From assembly GCA_012845835.1 (NCBI GenBank), contig JABAKD010000025.1, forward strand, positions 23,731,923 to 23,795,922: a stretch of DNA of 64,000 nt. Reading direction: 5' to 3'. Of this stretch, positions 12,961 through 24,598 are shown piece by piece (within the stretch, counting starts at the first letter, position 1; the number at the start of each line of letters is the position of its first letter). This DNA is from Undaria pinnatifida. Its lineage: Eukaryota; Sar; Phaeophyceae; Laminariales; Alariaceae. Under the pieces are notes generated by a model. That model saw only the letters and a program-made list of their open reading frames with translations. It was not told the DNA's origin and did no database searches. The position numbers were made by a program, and so were the translations under genes.

Positions 12961-14699
12961 CCACGTTTGGATGAAGTACGTATAATGGGTCAATTGCCAT
13001 CACTGAAATAAACTCTTTGAAAAGAAGATGTTGATGCCCACCCTGACGAAACCGTACTTAGGAGTCGTGCATCTTCGAAGGGGTAATGCGTCAAATCAAA
13101 AACGAGCCGCCGGTGTATCAAGCCGGTTGCAAATATATGAGGGTCAACTCTGTAAACTTATGCAACTCACAGGTGACGTGTCTAGACTATTATAGTACAT
13201 ATTGTGGTTGTATTCACAGCATTGAAAATTAATGGGCGTTTACGACACACCCGCCTTCTTCTTTGCGAACGCCCGTCACCGAAAAAAATGATATAGACAA
13301 ACGCAGGCCTTAGGGCTAGCGTTAGAACTTGCGTCGTAATGCTGAAGAAAGGGCGAAGAGTCGAGGTGGATGTTTTATACTATTGCAGCAAATAGTATCA
13401 TTTCGATGTTGTACCATTTCATTCCCTGTTTGAGGCATCTATATGTATGTGTTGTTTAATCCATATTGATGTTCAGTTTTGTTGGCAGTTTCCGCACATT
13501 CTACTCCTTTTCACATATAGCCTGTATATGATGTTAAGTAGTCTGACAACCAGAACTGTCTTGGGGCAGTTATTGACTATTTTTCTGTCCTAGGAGACTA
13601 ATTTATATAAGCGCAGCGGCGAAACAAATTTAATGGTTTGGCTTCGGAAGCCGTCCAATTGAACGCGCGACTGTTACCACGATATCGTCGTTCGACTTAA
13701 ACGTCAAATATTACGTAATTAACGATTTAAACTGTTGGGTGATCATCGATCAAGGCAAGGGGTGATGCGCTGCGTTCGCCACAAAGACCCGTGTTTGGCA
13801 TTACTAGCGCACCCCAAACATCTTATTGCAAAATATTCCTGAACATATGATTTTGACAACGAAGATGTGTTGGAGGTTTTTCAGCCTTTTTCGACAACGT
13901 GGATGCCCTAAGCTAATTGTCCGGGGCCCTGTGTGCCGCCTACGTGATTAACCGAAGTTTTACTGGGTTTGAAGAATAAATAGCTCGATCCGCAAACACC
14001 TATCAACGCCGAGCTTGAGTACTCAAAAGGGAACAACACGACGACAATATATTTCAGCTTAACGTCGGTGGACATTGCCCAACAGAGAGCTTCGGGTCAT
14101 CTGTGGTATCATTTAGCATCCAGAACGAGAATGTCGTCGAACGGTGTCATTACAGTTGGTGAAATAGTTAGACCCCACCGGGGCCAACCCTCAACTCGGA
14201 GCAAAGAGAACAGTGCAAGGCGGTAGAAGGTGGGCAATAGAGCACTGACACTCATATGCAAGTTATCCAACCTTCCACCGACGTGCCCCGAAGATAGGTT
14301 AAACCATGGTGTGTTCATGCGCATGTCATAGCAGTGACGAATGGCTACGGAGCCGTCTTTGTTTTATGTTTTCGATTATCGTCCCATCGGGTCATACATA
14401 TATCCCACGATGTTTTTTTTTACTCTGGCTACACTTCGAGTACCGTCCAGGCGCTTAGCGTGCACAGACTGTGCGCTGAGTTTTGCCGAGGTCTGCATCA
14501 CCATTGTGCGACCAATATCTCCCGAAATGTCGGTGGTATGAATGTAAAACCATTTCAAGAACGAAGACCCTCCGGTGTCGGTGTCAACGACGCCGGATAT
14601 ACTCACAAGAGTACACGAGAATGACATCAAGCAACTGTATTAGGTGATACAAGGACTACATAATGGTTACCATTCCGAACGTGACTGAGTCTTACTCTG
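12961..14699. other. No supported feature
   Basis: This is the tail of duplication unit 1. Matches to 24.9-26 kb become too weak to follow. Open frames (minus 14109-14324, plus 14334-14624) are short, unsupported and overlap one another on both strands. Confidence 0.35.
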
Positions 14700-15949
14700 A
14701 AGCGCCAAGCAAAGGGTAATCGAAACGCAACCTACAGAGCACGTTCGAAGGTGAACTGATGCCATTGCGTGTTTGAACAACCAGCGACTGGTGATCTATA
14801 CCACCGTGCACCGTGTCCAAAGTACTAGAGAGCACTTCAACACTGCCGTGCAAGTACTCCGAACTGGGGGTAATACACTATACACGCAATTATTCCAAAG
14901 ACATGCTCGCCTGTGCGAAGAGAGAATGAAATCAATTTATGAACCTGTACAGTCAAGTGGAACCAATTCGTATCAGCCGCAACAGCGGACTTTAACGTGT
15001 ACGGCTCCGACGCCGTCGCGGTGTCATGTTGAAGCTAAAACTAACCACTTGGCGATACGTAAAACGCGCCACACGACGGAAAAAGTCAGAGCGACTTAGC
15101 CAAACAGCTTACGAGCGATCGATACATTACGTTTCCGTACGTCCACACGAACAAGATGCCCATACAACACTGCAGGTGGTTGGATGAAGATTTAATCCGT
15201 ATGCATTTGTGGCAATCAGGGCTACAGCACCATTGGACAAACACACTCGCCCCGAATCTCTTGTTCCGCAATAACGTTTCGGGCTCTCACTGAGGCCACC
15301 TCTTCGACGGATTTGCCCCAGAGAAACATTGCCACGTTCGGTCCAACCACAGCCAAAATTACCCGCTTGCAATGGACACATGCTACATCATGCCCCATAT
15401 CACGACGCCCAGCGAAAACCCGTGATATCTTGATGTTGTTTTCCGTTTTCCAGCTTGGCGGTGTCCTACCCCAGAAACAATACCCTGGAGAGTTACTTCA
15501 CCATGAACTTCACCTGGCAAATTTTGTTACAGGCAAGACAGCATGAGAAGGCAATGTTATGAAATTACTGAATCGTTGGTGAAAATGAATCACTGACTTA
15601 ATCGTGGAACGGCGAGAAAAGAGGCTGGCGTTAGTGTTGCTGTTCATGTTCTTCCCACAAAATAGTGAAGCACCCGGAGGAGTGGTTCCCACCCGAGGTC
15701 GATGTAGTTAAGGTCAACGAGTTACACTCCAGTTCCACAACGTAAGGTGGACATGTTTGTACAGGGCCCTATGCGGAATCAAACACATGCATGTTAAACA
15801 TCGAAGCATTAGAACAAAAACTTTGAGTTCACCACCTATGTGAGATGGAATACTTCATGGTAGTGTTATGTAGGGTAGGCACAACAAACAATTCCCGCGG
15901 CATTTGCTCCATGTACTACACTTTTGACGCGGATTCTTTCGTACGAAGA

Positions 15950-16320
15950 ACGCCTGTAAACGTTCCGTACGACATTCGGACCCGTACCGGGATCTTCTGG
16001 AAGTTCTGCACGACAGTCATACTTGTACCCGGATGCTCTGGAAGCTCTCTAAGACAGTACCACAAACACCCGGGGTACGGGTCTTTCATTTTTATAGGTT
16101 GTGCGAGTTCTGTTCGCCCGTGTCACTGTACCCGCGGAACTTTTGTGAGTTCTGTAACACTTCTGTACCGTACCCAGGATGTCTTCAAGTTAGCTAGTAT
16201 CCCGATACCCTAACTCGGAACTTCTGCGACTTTTGTAATAATGTGGTACAATGCCCGAGGTACGGTTACAAGTTTTGTGGAATGCTCTGGGAGCCCATAC
16301 ATTCGTTCAGGTTTGTAACG
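15950..16320 (+). repeat. Degenerate satellite, block 1
   Basis: Repeating words CCCGTACC, GGAACTTCTG, GAAGTTCTG and GACA.TCATAC recur every 40-60 bp with many mismatches. The same words appear at 16960-17260. The open frame of 122 codons crossing the block inherits its repetitiveness and is not considered a gene. Confidence 0.5.
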
Positions 16321-16959
16321 CAAATCGTTAAAAAGTTTTTTTATGATGATGTCAAGGCTTGTCAGTGACCAAACCAAAACACACGCACATCAGTAAAAAT
16401 TTATTATCGTAATAATAGACTAAAGCACCTGAGTAGGCCCTGTTCATAATTCTTTCAGTACTAAGGGGCGCGTGTTACCCAAGAACACTTTTGGATCAAG
16501 ACTAATTTTCCATTAATCGACTGATTTCTATTCTATTTAGGGAACCCAATTTTGTGTACCGTCAATTTCTTTTTCGATTGGAATCATGTACATCTGTCGT
16601 GACGCCGATGTAGCTATACTGCCATTATAGATGCCATGAAATGTCTTTGGTGTTTTCGATTTTCTTCGCTTCTTCGTCGTGGCACTTGGCTTATGCACCC
16701 AGCGATAAAATTGGGCTTGCGACCGACGTCTCATTTCTTAAGGGCACCACGACCAGTTTACGCTGTGGTATAATAAATTACAGAAGAGTAGCCGTGAGCA
16801 GGGCTGTTGCCCCGGTCGTAGCTCTTCGAGGGTCGTGGTTTTCCGCCTCTCTCGATAGTGGTTTTGTCGATAATGCTGAATGCCGTTGGCCATGTGAGAA
16901 CATGTCATCCATACCTGTTGGACGAAATCGTACGCTTCAAATCAGACTACTTCCCCATA
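16321..16959. other. Spacer between satellite blocks, no supported gene
   Basis: A 151-codon plus-strand frame starts at 16641 and runs to 17096. Its second half consists of satellite DNA. The first half has no motif I recognise, and an opposite-strand frame (16537-16734) is equally unremarkable. Confidence 0.35.
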
Positions 16960-17260
16960 GAGGGTGTGCAATTTGCGGGCATTACGCGTGCCCGGAACAT
17001 TCGGACGTTTTGCAGGACATTCATACCCGTACCGGGAGCTTCTGTGTGTTCCCTAGGCCCGTGGCGCGATACCGGGAACATCTGGAAGCTCTGTAAGACT
17101 TTTATTCTCGCCCCGGAACTTCTGTGAGTTTTGTGTAGGACATTCATACCCGTACCTGGAACTTGCGTAAGTTCCGTACACCCGTGCCACAGAACCCGAG
17201 GTACGAGTACAACAGCGTGTCTTGTACACGCCCGGAACCTCTGTGCCTCGCTAAAACTGC
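16960..17260 (+). repeat. Degenerate satellite, block 2
   Basis: The words CATACCCGTACC occur twice (about 17021 and 17145). CGGAACTTCTGTG and close variants recur several times, spaced about 40-60 bp, as in block 1. The unit is too eroded to define exactly. Confidence 0.5.
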
Positions 17261-19246
17261 ATAACTCGTGCGTCAAGGAAATATCCTGGACCGTCCCGCT
17301 TTGACGAATTTTGTGAGAAGGAGCAGGAACTCGCGCTCTCTAGTATATAACAACAACCCCAGAGCTCAATTTAAAGGCTGCCCATTCTTCGTTGGTTCCC
17401 TCTGTAGTTCACCCCAACCCATTCGCTCGGTAGGAAACAAGAATATCGTATTTTGGTATGTGCCCCACATTCCCTAAAACGCCAACGTCAACTTCATTAC
17501 CTGTCAAACGCTTGGCACAAAACATCAGCTTGTTAGGGTCAGGGTATATATTCAATGACTAGGAAGGAGTGGGTGTACTGCAGCCTGACGTGTCCATACT
17601 TGGGTAAGAAGCTACGCCAAACTACCGCGGAACGGCGATGTGGTTCTGCTTCGATTGGGATTCCTGTCCTCAATTCACAATGACTCTACTGCCTCAAACG
17701 TAGACGGGTGGACACTTCTCGTTTAACTAAGGAGTAGCTGCTACCCAACGATCTTCTAAACACTTACAGAAATCATATATATACCATAAAATGGGATATC
17801 ATGTTCAGAGACAGGATACCAGACGAGGGTAATTCACAAGGCGTTGTTGACAAAATAATATCTGCAAAATACAAAAAAAAAAATGGTTGACATATCACAC
17901 TCCCACACAGAACGCTAGATACGACAACAATAAAAGGTGTAGCCATCGCATCCGTTCTCATCGGGAACGTGCCACAGCCCAAGAAGCGACGCAACCGCTA
18001 GGAGGTTCCCCCTGTAATATTCCCTTGGCAATTTATATGCGCGGGAATTGATCGACGTATTCCGGATTGGCTTGTGAGCGCATTCGTAGCTTATTTAAGG
18101 GAAATAATTGTTTTGAGAGGCACTTGTGCATTGCATATCAAGGATGCCTTTTGTTTGCCAACGCGGTATGTATTCATGATGTCGCTTTATGCCAGCTTTG
18201 GGTTAGATCGGAGGACTTGTTTTTAACGGTACCTTTCGGAGCCTCGGTTACCGGGACGACTCTGGGCGGTAATAGTTGGAAATCAGCTGGCATCGTTCTT
18301 GGGTGGGGAGACGGTTTATGTGTGGAAGATTTGGGTAGGAGATTGCAGTAGGCTGCAATTGGTGTATCTGGCCGAGGGGAGTGATATGTCTCTCCCACAG
18401 CCCTGAAAACGATAGTGGCAACGAAAAATGAAAGAAAATCCATAAACCCCTTTTTGGGCCAGGAATACGAAAGATCGAGTAGGGATAATTTGTCAGGACT
18501 TGCAACTTTGTGTGGAAGTGTGACATGCGATTTGAACACGTATCAGTACTAAATCTGACTACGCGTGCAGCTGGACAAACTCGAGGCTACCGATATGCTC
18601 TACCGAGATCTCCGGGATATCCGACGCAAGACATTAAAGTGCAGAATACGCTTATCAATCCGTGTGCACCGTGCTCACCCTCATTAAACTTTGTTTATCC
18701 TACACGGTACGTCCATTGCGTGGTGTGAATACACACTACACGTCGTTTGAAGGACTTTCGCTCGATCTTAGAATATTGGTTTGGAGCGAGCTAAGATATA
18801 ATCCATTAAGCTTCGAGGTCGGTACCACAGCAATAACAAACCAATGCACCTTCGTTATACCCGTATTCTTCCATTTCGCCCATACTCATTATACACAAAT
18901 ATGTTGCATGGAATAAACCAACAAACCCGCATCTGATAATATTTCGTCTTTCCAAGTATCTCAGCAACCATGAACACGTAAAGCAGGTAATTTCTTTGTT
19001 AACGTGATCCGTCCGAACCGAACATTTCCTTGAGAAATATCATTCGGAAGCTTGAGACTACGTACATACCCTTGAGACAGTAATCAAACATTCGCGCGGT
19101 GCCTGAATGAAAATGCTAGTGAATCATATAACAAAATATATCATATGTACTTAGATGTACGATGTGACGCTTTGTTGTTGTAATAATATCCGAGGTCACA
19201 CAAAAACAAAATGACAGAAACATATCTTTTTTCTCCTCCAACTCAC

Positions 19247-21039
19247 CTCGGTGATGCTCAGCCACTCATCGTCGTCGCCGTCGAGGCAAAGCTTAATCTT
19301 CTCGGTTTCATCGGTGTTGAGGTAGAACGTCTCGTAACCAAGGGTCTTGCCGCTGGACTTGATTTGGCTCTTGTTTTTCCCGTCATCATAGGTTTCGTAC
19401 ACGTCCAGCTTGCGGGTTCTCTCATCTCCCTTGTGGAAGGCGATCTTCATACTGACAATGTCCTGGGGCTCCTCGAAGTAGTACGTGATGCAGCATCCAT
19501 CTCCCTCGCACGACCAGCGAGAGTTCGCTTTGCGACTGCCGTCCCGGGTGTTTTCGGGAACGCAGCCCTTCGGGTCGCAGCCGCCGTCATCGGCATCACG
19601 CTTGTCGTACCCTGTTGCGTCCACGTCAACCCAGGTCCTCTTGCCTGCGTCGACGAGGGCTGGCATGGGCAGGGGTGTGCGACCGGCATATTCGGTGTGG
19701 GGGTCAAAGTGGCGATAACACTGTTGTATCGGGTGTTCACACAATGGCTCGGTTCCGATGGGACGTGTTGTTTTCCGTGGCATCTATAAACCTAGGTACG
19801 TTTATAGTTTACCTCAGCGAGGTTCTAGCGAGCGAAATACCGACTAACATTGACGAGGTACACGACATTCATATACATGTTTCGTTCCCCAGTGGACAAC
19901 CTCTTGTATATATATCCGCAGGCTACAAAAAAAGAATGACTGAATGTATACGTCAGGTATTCACCAAAAAAAAAAGTATTTTTCAATCGGATAGCATACG
20001 TTCAGCGACTGGCCGTTCGGCACAAACCAACAAACGAGAAATGAATGCTGAGTATTCTTCAGAAACGCTTCGCAAAGACGTTTCCGTCACGAGAGCTAAA
20101 AGTGGTTCGTATATCGTAATCGTTCAGCACAAAAACCGGTTTGCAAACATGTTGTGAGTCTTGCCCACACACATGTATCTTTTACTCTTCCTATGATGCG
20201 ATTACTACAAGCAGCACCTATGTCTATTCGTTTGGCACACGCATCTGGCCACTCTAACGAGTGCACACATCTTCACATTTCTATCAATGCTGGCGGTCAT
20301 CGATCGACGTATCGCAATTGCCACAATGTACAAGAAGCCTGAAAGTACATGTGTGGCTTCAATCGCAAGGCAGAAACACAACAATACTATGCGTCGGAAC
20401 TCTATATCTCTTATACACCGTATGCGTCAGTGGACACGACGTAGATAGGACGATCCAGGTCAATCCCGCGAGATCCCTCGATGTGAATCTTCTCAAGCTC
20501 ACCGGTGGTAGTTCCCTCATTACGTGCATATTCTACGCGCGAAAGCCCTTTGGCCGGCAGTGTACATGGAACCCAGTTTAACGAATGACCGCCTTCTCCA
20601 AATTTGAATTCGTTTTCACCATGGTCGGCTCTAAGGTACTGCAAGCAAACACGTTCCTACGTCGAAGAACACGTTCTCTGAACAAAATATTCTTCACGGA
20701 ATATATCGATGTTGCACCAACGGGCGTAAAACGCCGCTGGGTGTTGGGAAACGACGACACTATGTACGTGATGCCAACCATGCCCAAACCGTCAATAATA
20801 GCATCAACAAGAACGATATATTCGCCTGTAATCCATCTGCACGAACTCGCAAACTGTCTACATGATAAACCTTGAAAAGGCACCCCAGTCAGCAATAGCC
20901 GTGACTTAGCGACGTTGTTGTGTGCATCTCGTACAAAATATTAACGTAGTTCTTGCGGCTCAAACAAAAAAATGTATTTACCTGAAGTAGTGCCGAAGAT
21001 GGCAGCAACGAGGGTGGCCAGTATAGCGAAAAAGCGCAT
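19247..21039 (-). CDS. Gene B: secreted F5/8C-like carbohydrate-binding protein, two exons seen
   Basis: Paralogue of gene A with the same structure: exon 1 at 20982-21039 (signal peptide) and exon 2 at 19247-19659 (413 nt, the same length as in A). Joining them gives 157 codons in frame (phase 1: TTCAG|GTAAAT donor, CCCATGCCAG acceptor). From the splice junction to the last codon only seven of 138 residues differ from A: the four after YETYDDGK, plus E/K, V/L and M/I changes. All six cysteines, the RWSC and KIAFHKGDER motifs and the final DDDEWLSITE are kept. Many nucleotide differences are silent, which suggests selection on the protein. Exon 2 ends before a good donor (GTGAGT). Reading through it would add 17 residues ending at 19196. 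The probable role is extracellular polysaccharide binding. An additional exon could lie inside intron 1 (see 20411-20644). Confidence 0.7.
20411..20644 (-). CDS. Possible extra exon within intron 1 of gene B
   Basis: An uninterrupted frame reads GWVPCTLPAKG-like residues and then EYARNEGTTTGELEKIHIEG and DLDRPIYVV. It has balanced composition and is more protein-like than most frames here. The corresponding stretch in gene A (about 9060-9215, minus) is clearly homologous but has several stops, so it is not coding there. A TTGCTTGCAG acceptor lies just upstream (about 20643). Its phase does not match the phase-1 end of exon 1, because a stop would follow. I therefore cannot splice it simply into gene B. 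It may be a relict exon, an alternative exon or chance. I do not recognise the family. Confidence 0.25.
   Translation of the reverse strand: MQYLRADHGENEFKFGEGGHSLNWVPCTLPAKGLSRVEYARNEGTTTGELEKIHIEGSRGIDLDRPIYVVSTDAYGV
20982..21039 (-). CDS. Gene B exon 1: signal peptide
   Basis: Nineteen codons plus one base: Met-Arg followed by a hydrophobic stretch (FFAILATLVAAIFG) and GTTS, the same ending as gene A. The donor is CTTCAG|GTAAATAC. The start context CATCACCATGCG matches gene A. Confidence 0.68.
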
Positions 21040-21190
21040 GGTGATGAAGTCTGAGAAACGAAGTTGTGATGTGTTGCGAGGTTGCTCAGGTGTTGGCTTG
21101 GAGAGGAGGAGTGAGTAGTGAATGAGGTGGGGTAGGCGAAGCTTGTTCGTGAAGGTGGCGTCGTTATTGGTGAGTGTTTCAGCGACGGAA
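21040..21190 (-). promoter_or_regulatory. Conserved 5' leader and probable core promoter of gene B
   Basis: It shares with gene A, in order, CCGTCGCTGAA, ACCAATAAC (CCAAT box near 21164-21168), AAGCTTCGCC, CCCCACCT, and ACACCTGAGCAACCTCGCAAC. There is no TATA-like element. The pyrimidine-rich stretch CTCACTCCTCCTCTCC lies between the CCAAT box and the start codon. Confidence 0.45.
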
Positions 21191-22167
21191 AATTGGTTTT
21201 GGTTTCGTTCCTGTAATAATAACCCGAACAGATACGCGAGGCAATAAATTCTTCGGGATGATATGTTGTGGGTTTTGTCCGAAACATCCGTGGCTAAAGT
21301 GTTTCATCCTTTGCCACAAATATACACATTTCAGCGTGCGATGGTTGTATGCAGATCAACCTCGTGGTCAGTGAGACGAAGGAAAATATTTACCCATAGA
21401 CAGTACCTTGACTGACTTGCGAAACTTCGTGTTAAAACCTTTCAAGTCATTATTGTTTGAAAAACTATTGAACGTGTTTAGGGACGATGACAAGTTTTGC
21501 CGTCTCTTTCAAACACCAAGTCAGAGGGAAGTAGGTAGCACGCGGAATGCGGCTACTCATAACTTGACGACACGATGATGTCGGAGGCTATGCCCAGTCC
21601 AGGTGTAGATGTTTACTAACAGATACGTGAACGAAAAATGAAATTAGATAGTGAGTTGACGTGAAACGTGTATTGGGTAGAGTGCTTCCCATTACTATTG
21701 TTTCCTGTATCGTGTCCTATCCTCCGATAAGTCAGTAGTCAGATTTGTAATCCCACCGGAAAAAGAGAACCCCGATAACCGAAACAAATTACTCATTTAG
21801 CAGTGAGTGACGCGTATTTCCGGCATGTTTAGAGTGTTCAACGTCGATACTCTGACGTAAGGTGAGAGAATGGGAACTAACGTGCTCCTTAGGCATTACC
21901 AATACCCGGTACCGCGTATTTACAATATGTAGGTAGATAGTTCATGGTATATGATTTTCGGGTTATAGCGATGCGATGAAATCCGATCCAATCCGATTTG
22001 ATCCAATCCGATCTGAAATAACGGCTAGTTTCCATAACTCCGGGTTTAAGAAAGACTTTATCGCATCGAGGTCGATTCGCGCTCCGCCCTGGTACAGCAA
22101 ACAATGAAAAGTATGTTCTATGTTTTGGAAATATTTCCTGATCTGACGTGGTAAATATATTCGTATA

Positions 22168-22646
22168 ATGTTGGGAGATTCAATAATGAATATACTGCTT
22201 CAAGCAACGAAGGAAGATGTCATGGCATTATTCCTTCCAACAACCACACACAGTTTCGCTGATGTAACGGCCTTGTGTGGTGCCAAAGAGGGCAACCTAT
22301 TTATATTCAAAGGCCAAGTTGCATGGCCACCAAGAGTTCGTCAAACTCATGATATAGCCCGACGACGATGCAGGCGTTTCGAAAAACTCACTTGAGTTGT
22401 GGCATCAACGACCACGGTGGACGTCGCGGGTACGGTGTAACTTGCTTCAAAAAACATCTACGAAGAATTGTCCATAATATGGAGAATATTCCATCCACGT
22501 ATAGTTTTCATCTTTTCAGCGATGTCCTGGCGTTAGTCGCGTACATATTCCCATATATTATAGTAAATATGTTACTATGCATAATTTTCTTGACTTTCAT
22601 TCCTGCCGTTAATTGTAAGGAATTGTCACTCGGGTTTTTTTTTTAG
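22168..22646 (+). other. Possible decayed coding segment, conserved with copy 1
   Basis: Within the duplication, 22220-22400 aligns with about 11475-11645. In this copy one frame (22168-22395) is open for 75 codons and contains DVTALCGAKEGNLFIF, faintly like one ankyrin-type turn. In a second frame both copies share a PDDDA stretch, but this copy has a stop before it. Neither frame is open over a useful length in both copies. If it was ever an exon it is now dead or badly eroded. Confidence 0.15.
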
Positions 22647-23373
22647 TGTGCAACGAGTGAAGTTTAGTGTCTGAGAATAATATTTGTACCGAGTCGTTCT
22701 ACGGTACCCTCCCCTCCCCCAACTTTTCACGAAGTCGCCTGGTTCAAAACCAGCTGTCGGTCGTATCTCCAGAATAACGGTGTCCCTCGACACCCCGACC
22801 TCATTGATCGATAGGCCGTTGCACACAAGAAACTATTTGGATACTTCGCTTTCAACCGAATACTTCCTTGTGTCGAGCAGCCAAAAAAATGTTCGTTAAA
22901 GAAAGTCGCTGGTGTTGGGGGGGGCTATCGTAGAATCAGTCTACCGGCTTCCATACAGACCAGTTTTTTCTATCTTTTGATGCACGGCGGCATACGGTCT
23001 AAAACAAACGGCAGTGGCGGTGAGAGCAAGCAAATAGAGCTGTGTACGCACTTGTGTGATATTTTGCAGGTGTTATGATTTTTCAGTATATTTTTTTCAT
23101 GCATAACTTTATGCACATACATATGCTTGAAGTAAGTTCAACCCCATTGCCTCAATTTGTTTGTGCCGTACTATTAAACGGTACACATGTGGCTGTTCTT
23201 CACTTAACCTGGTATTAACACCCATTCACATCCAACCAAAACAGTTTGCGCGCTTATGCCTCTTATGATTACGAGCTCTTCTGTTGTCACAATCTATACA
23301 CGAGGGAGAGAAGCACATGGCAAGAAGAACAGCAAGGTGGCTTGTCCTTGCAATAGCCCGTAATTCATACGGC

Positions 23374-23642
23374 GACCAAGGCTACGGTAGGGGGGGTACC
23401 CCCATTTTCACTGATGTGTTTGAGCCACTCGCACGAGTGGCTCCGTACCCTACGGATGAAGATGGTTTAGGCACTTGTTTTGGCGTAGCTTAGATTACCT
23501 TTGCATTGCGGATTAATTTCGTCAATGTAAAACATGAAGAAAACGTAATATCGCATAGGAACAAAGGGGTTACTCGCGCGAGTGACCCCTAGTCACTGAA
23601 ATAAAAGTCCCAAAAGGGGACCCCCCTACCGTAGCCTGGGTC
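23374..23642 (+). mobile_element. MITE copy 1 (269 bp)
   Basis: Ends are GACCAAGGCTACGGTAGGGG at the left and its complement with one mismatch (TGGGTC end) at the right. Two internal hairpins are present: 23422-23443 (arms GAGCCACTCG/CGAGTGGCTC) and 23566-23589 (arms GGGGTTACTCGC/GCGAGTGACCCC). There is no coding capacity. The 4-bp flanks CGGC and ACCG are not a direct repeat, unlike the other copies, so this one may have lost or rearranged its duplication. Confidence 0.85.
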
Positions 23643-24598
23643 ACCGCGGGCCGACAAAGATGCAAGCCGGCACCCCATACTGCTTGCAGCTAAAAGAGGA
23701 CGAGAACGGAGGAAAAAGAGAAAACGATAGGTGAGAGTTTTTTTTCAAGGAAAACAAAAAAAGCACGAAACAAAGACAGAAACATGACGCCACTGCATAC
23801 GCGGAATCAGCACAACAGCCAGGCTGCAAAATAAAACGGTATAGAGATGCTCATTTTGACAGGGGGTAGCAAAGTAGTTGTAGTGGGAGATGCACGATGG
23901 GTCCGTTTGTAGGTATTCGAAGCACTGCTTCGTGGCGCCCGTGGGCAACAGTTACACTGTATGTACAGAAGTATCGGGTGAAGGACTGCCCCATGTCAAG
24001 AATGCTCTGTTCAGCGCAACGATAATCATTTCACGATATATTCCACCCGACGGCAATATTAACACGTGAATACACTAATTGAAAGGGACTCTACTATCTA
24101 TGCGTTGTTTGAATATTCGTCACAACCCAGTTAAGAACTGCTGTGTAGGGAATAGAGCGAACCTTATCCCCTATGACCGAATGGTGGATTACATTTGGTC
24201 ATATATGCTCAAGTAGTACATCAGCTGATGATGATCATCGCGCAGTGCATGCCAATCGACCTACAACGCACGCCGTCGGAACTAGGCCGACTGATATCTC
24301 GACAGAGCGTCGCAAGTAAAAATATCTGAACGCAGGCGTTCGGATAGTAGTATAACATAAACGATCGAAGTGTCACGCGCAGCTTGCAAAGCTGAGTTCT
24401 GATCAATATCTATTTTGGGCGATCTCACAGTTGAAAAACTGCGTTTTTTGGATTTTTTAAAAGATCTTTGAGCTACGTACACGGTTTTGGATGCTGCAAT
24501 TCCCTTGGAATGCTAGGTATGAGATCCGACGACGTGTGTATGAACTCTGAATCGAACGTACACTTTTGTTTTGTTTCAATTTTCTGCTGCGCAACAAG

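Noticed and set aside
19615-20157. 180-codon plus-strand frame
   Set aside because: It starts opposite the gene B exon and continues into intron. Copy 1 does not keep it open.
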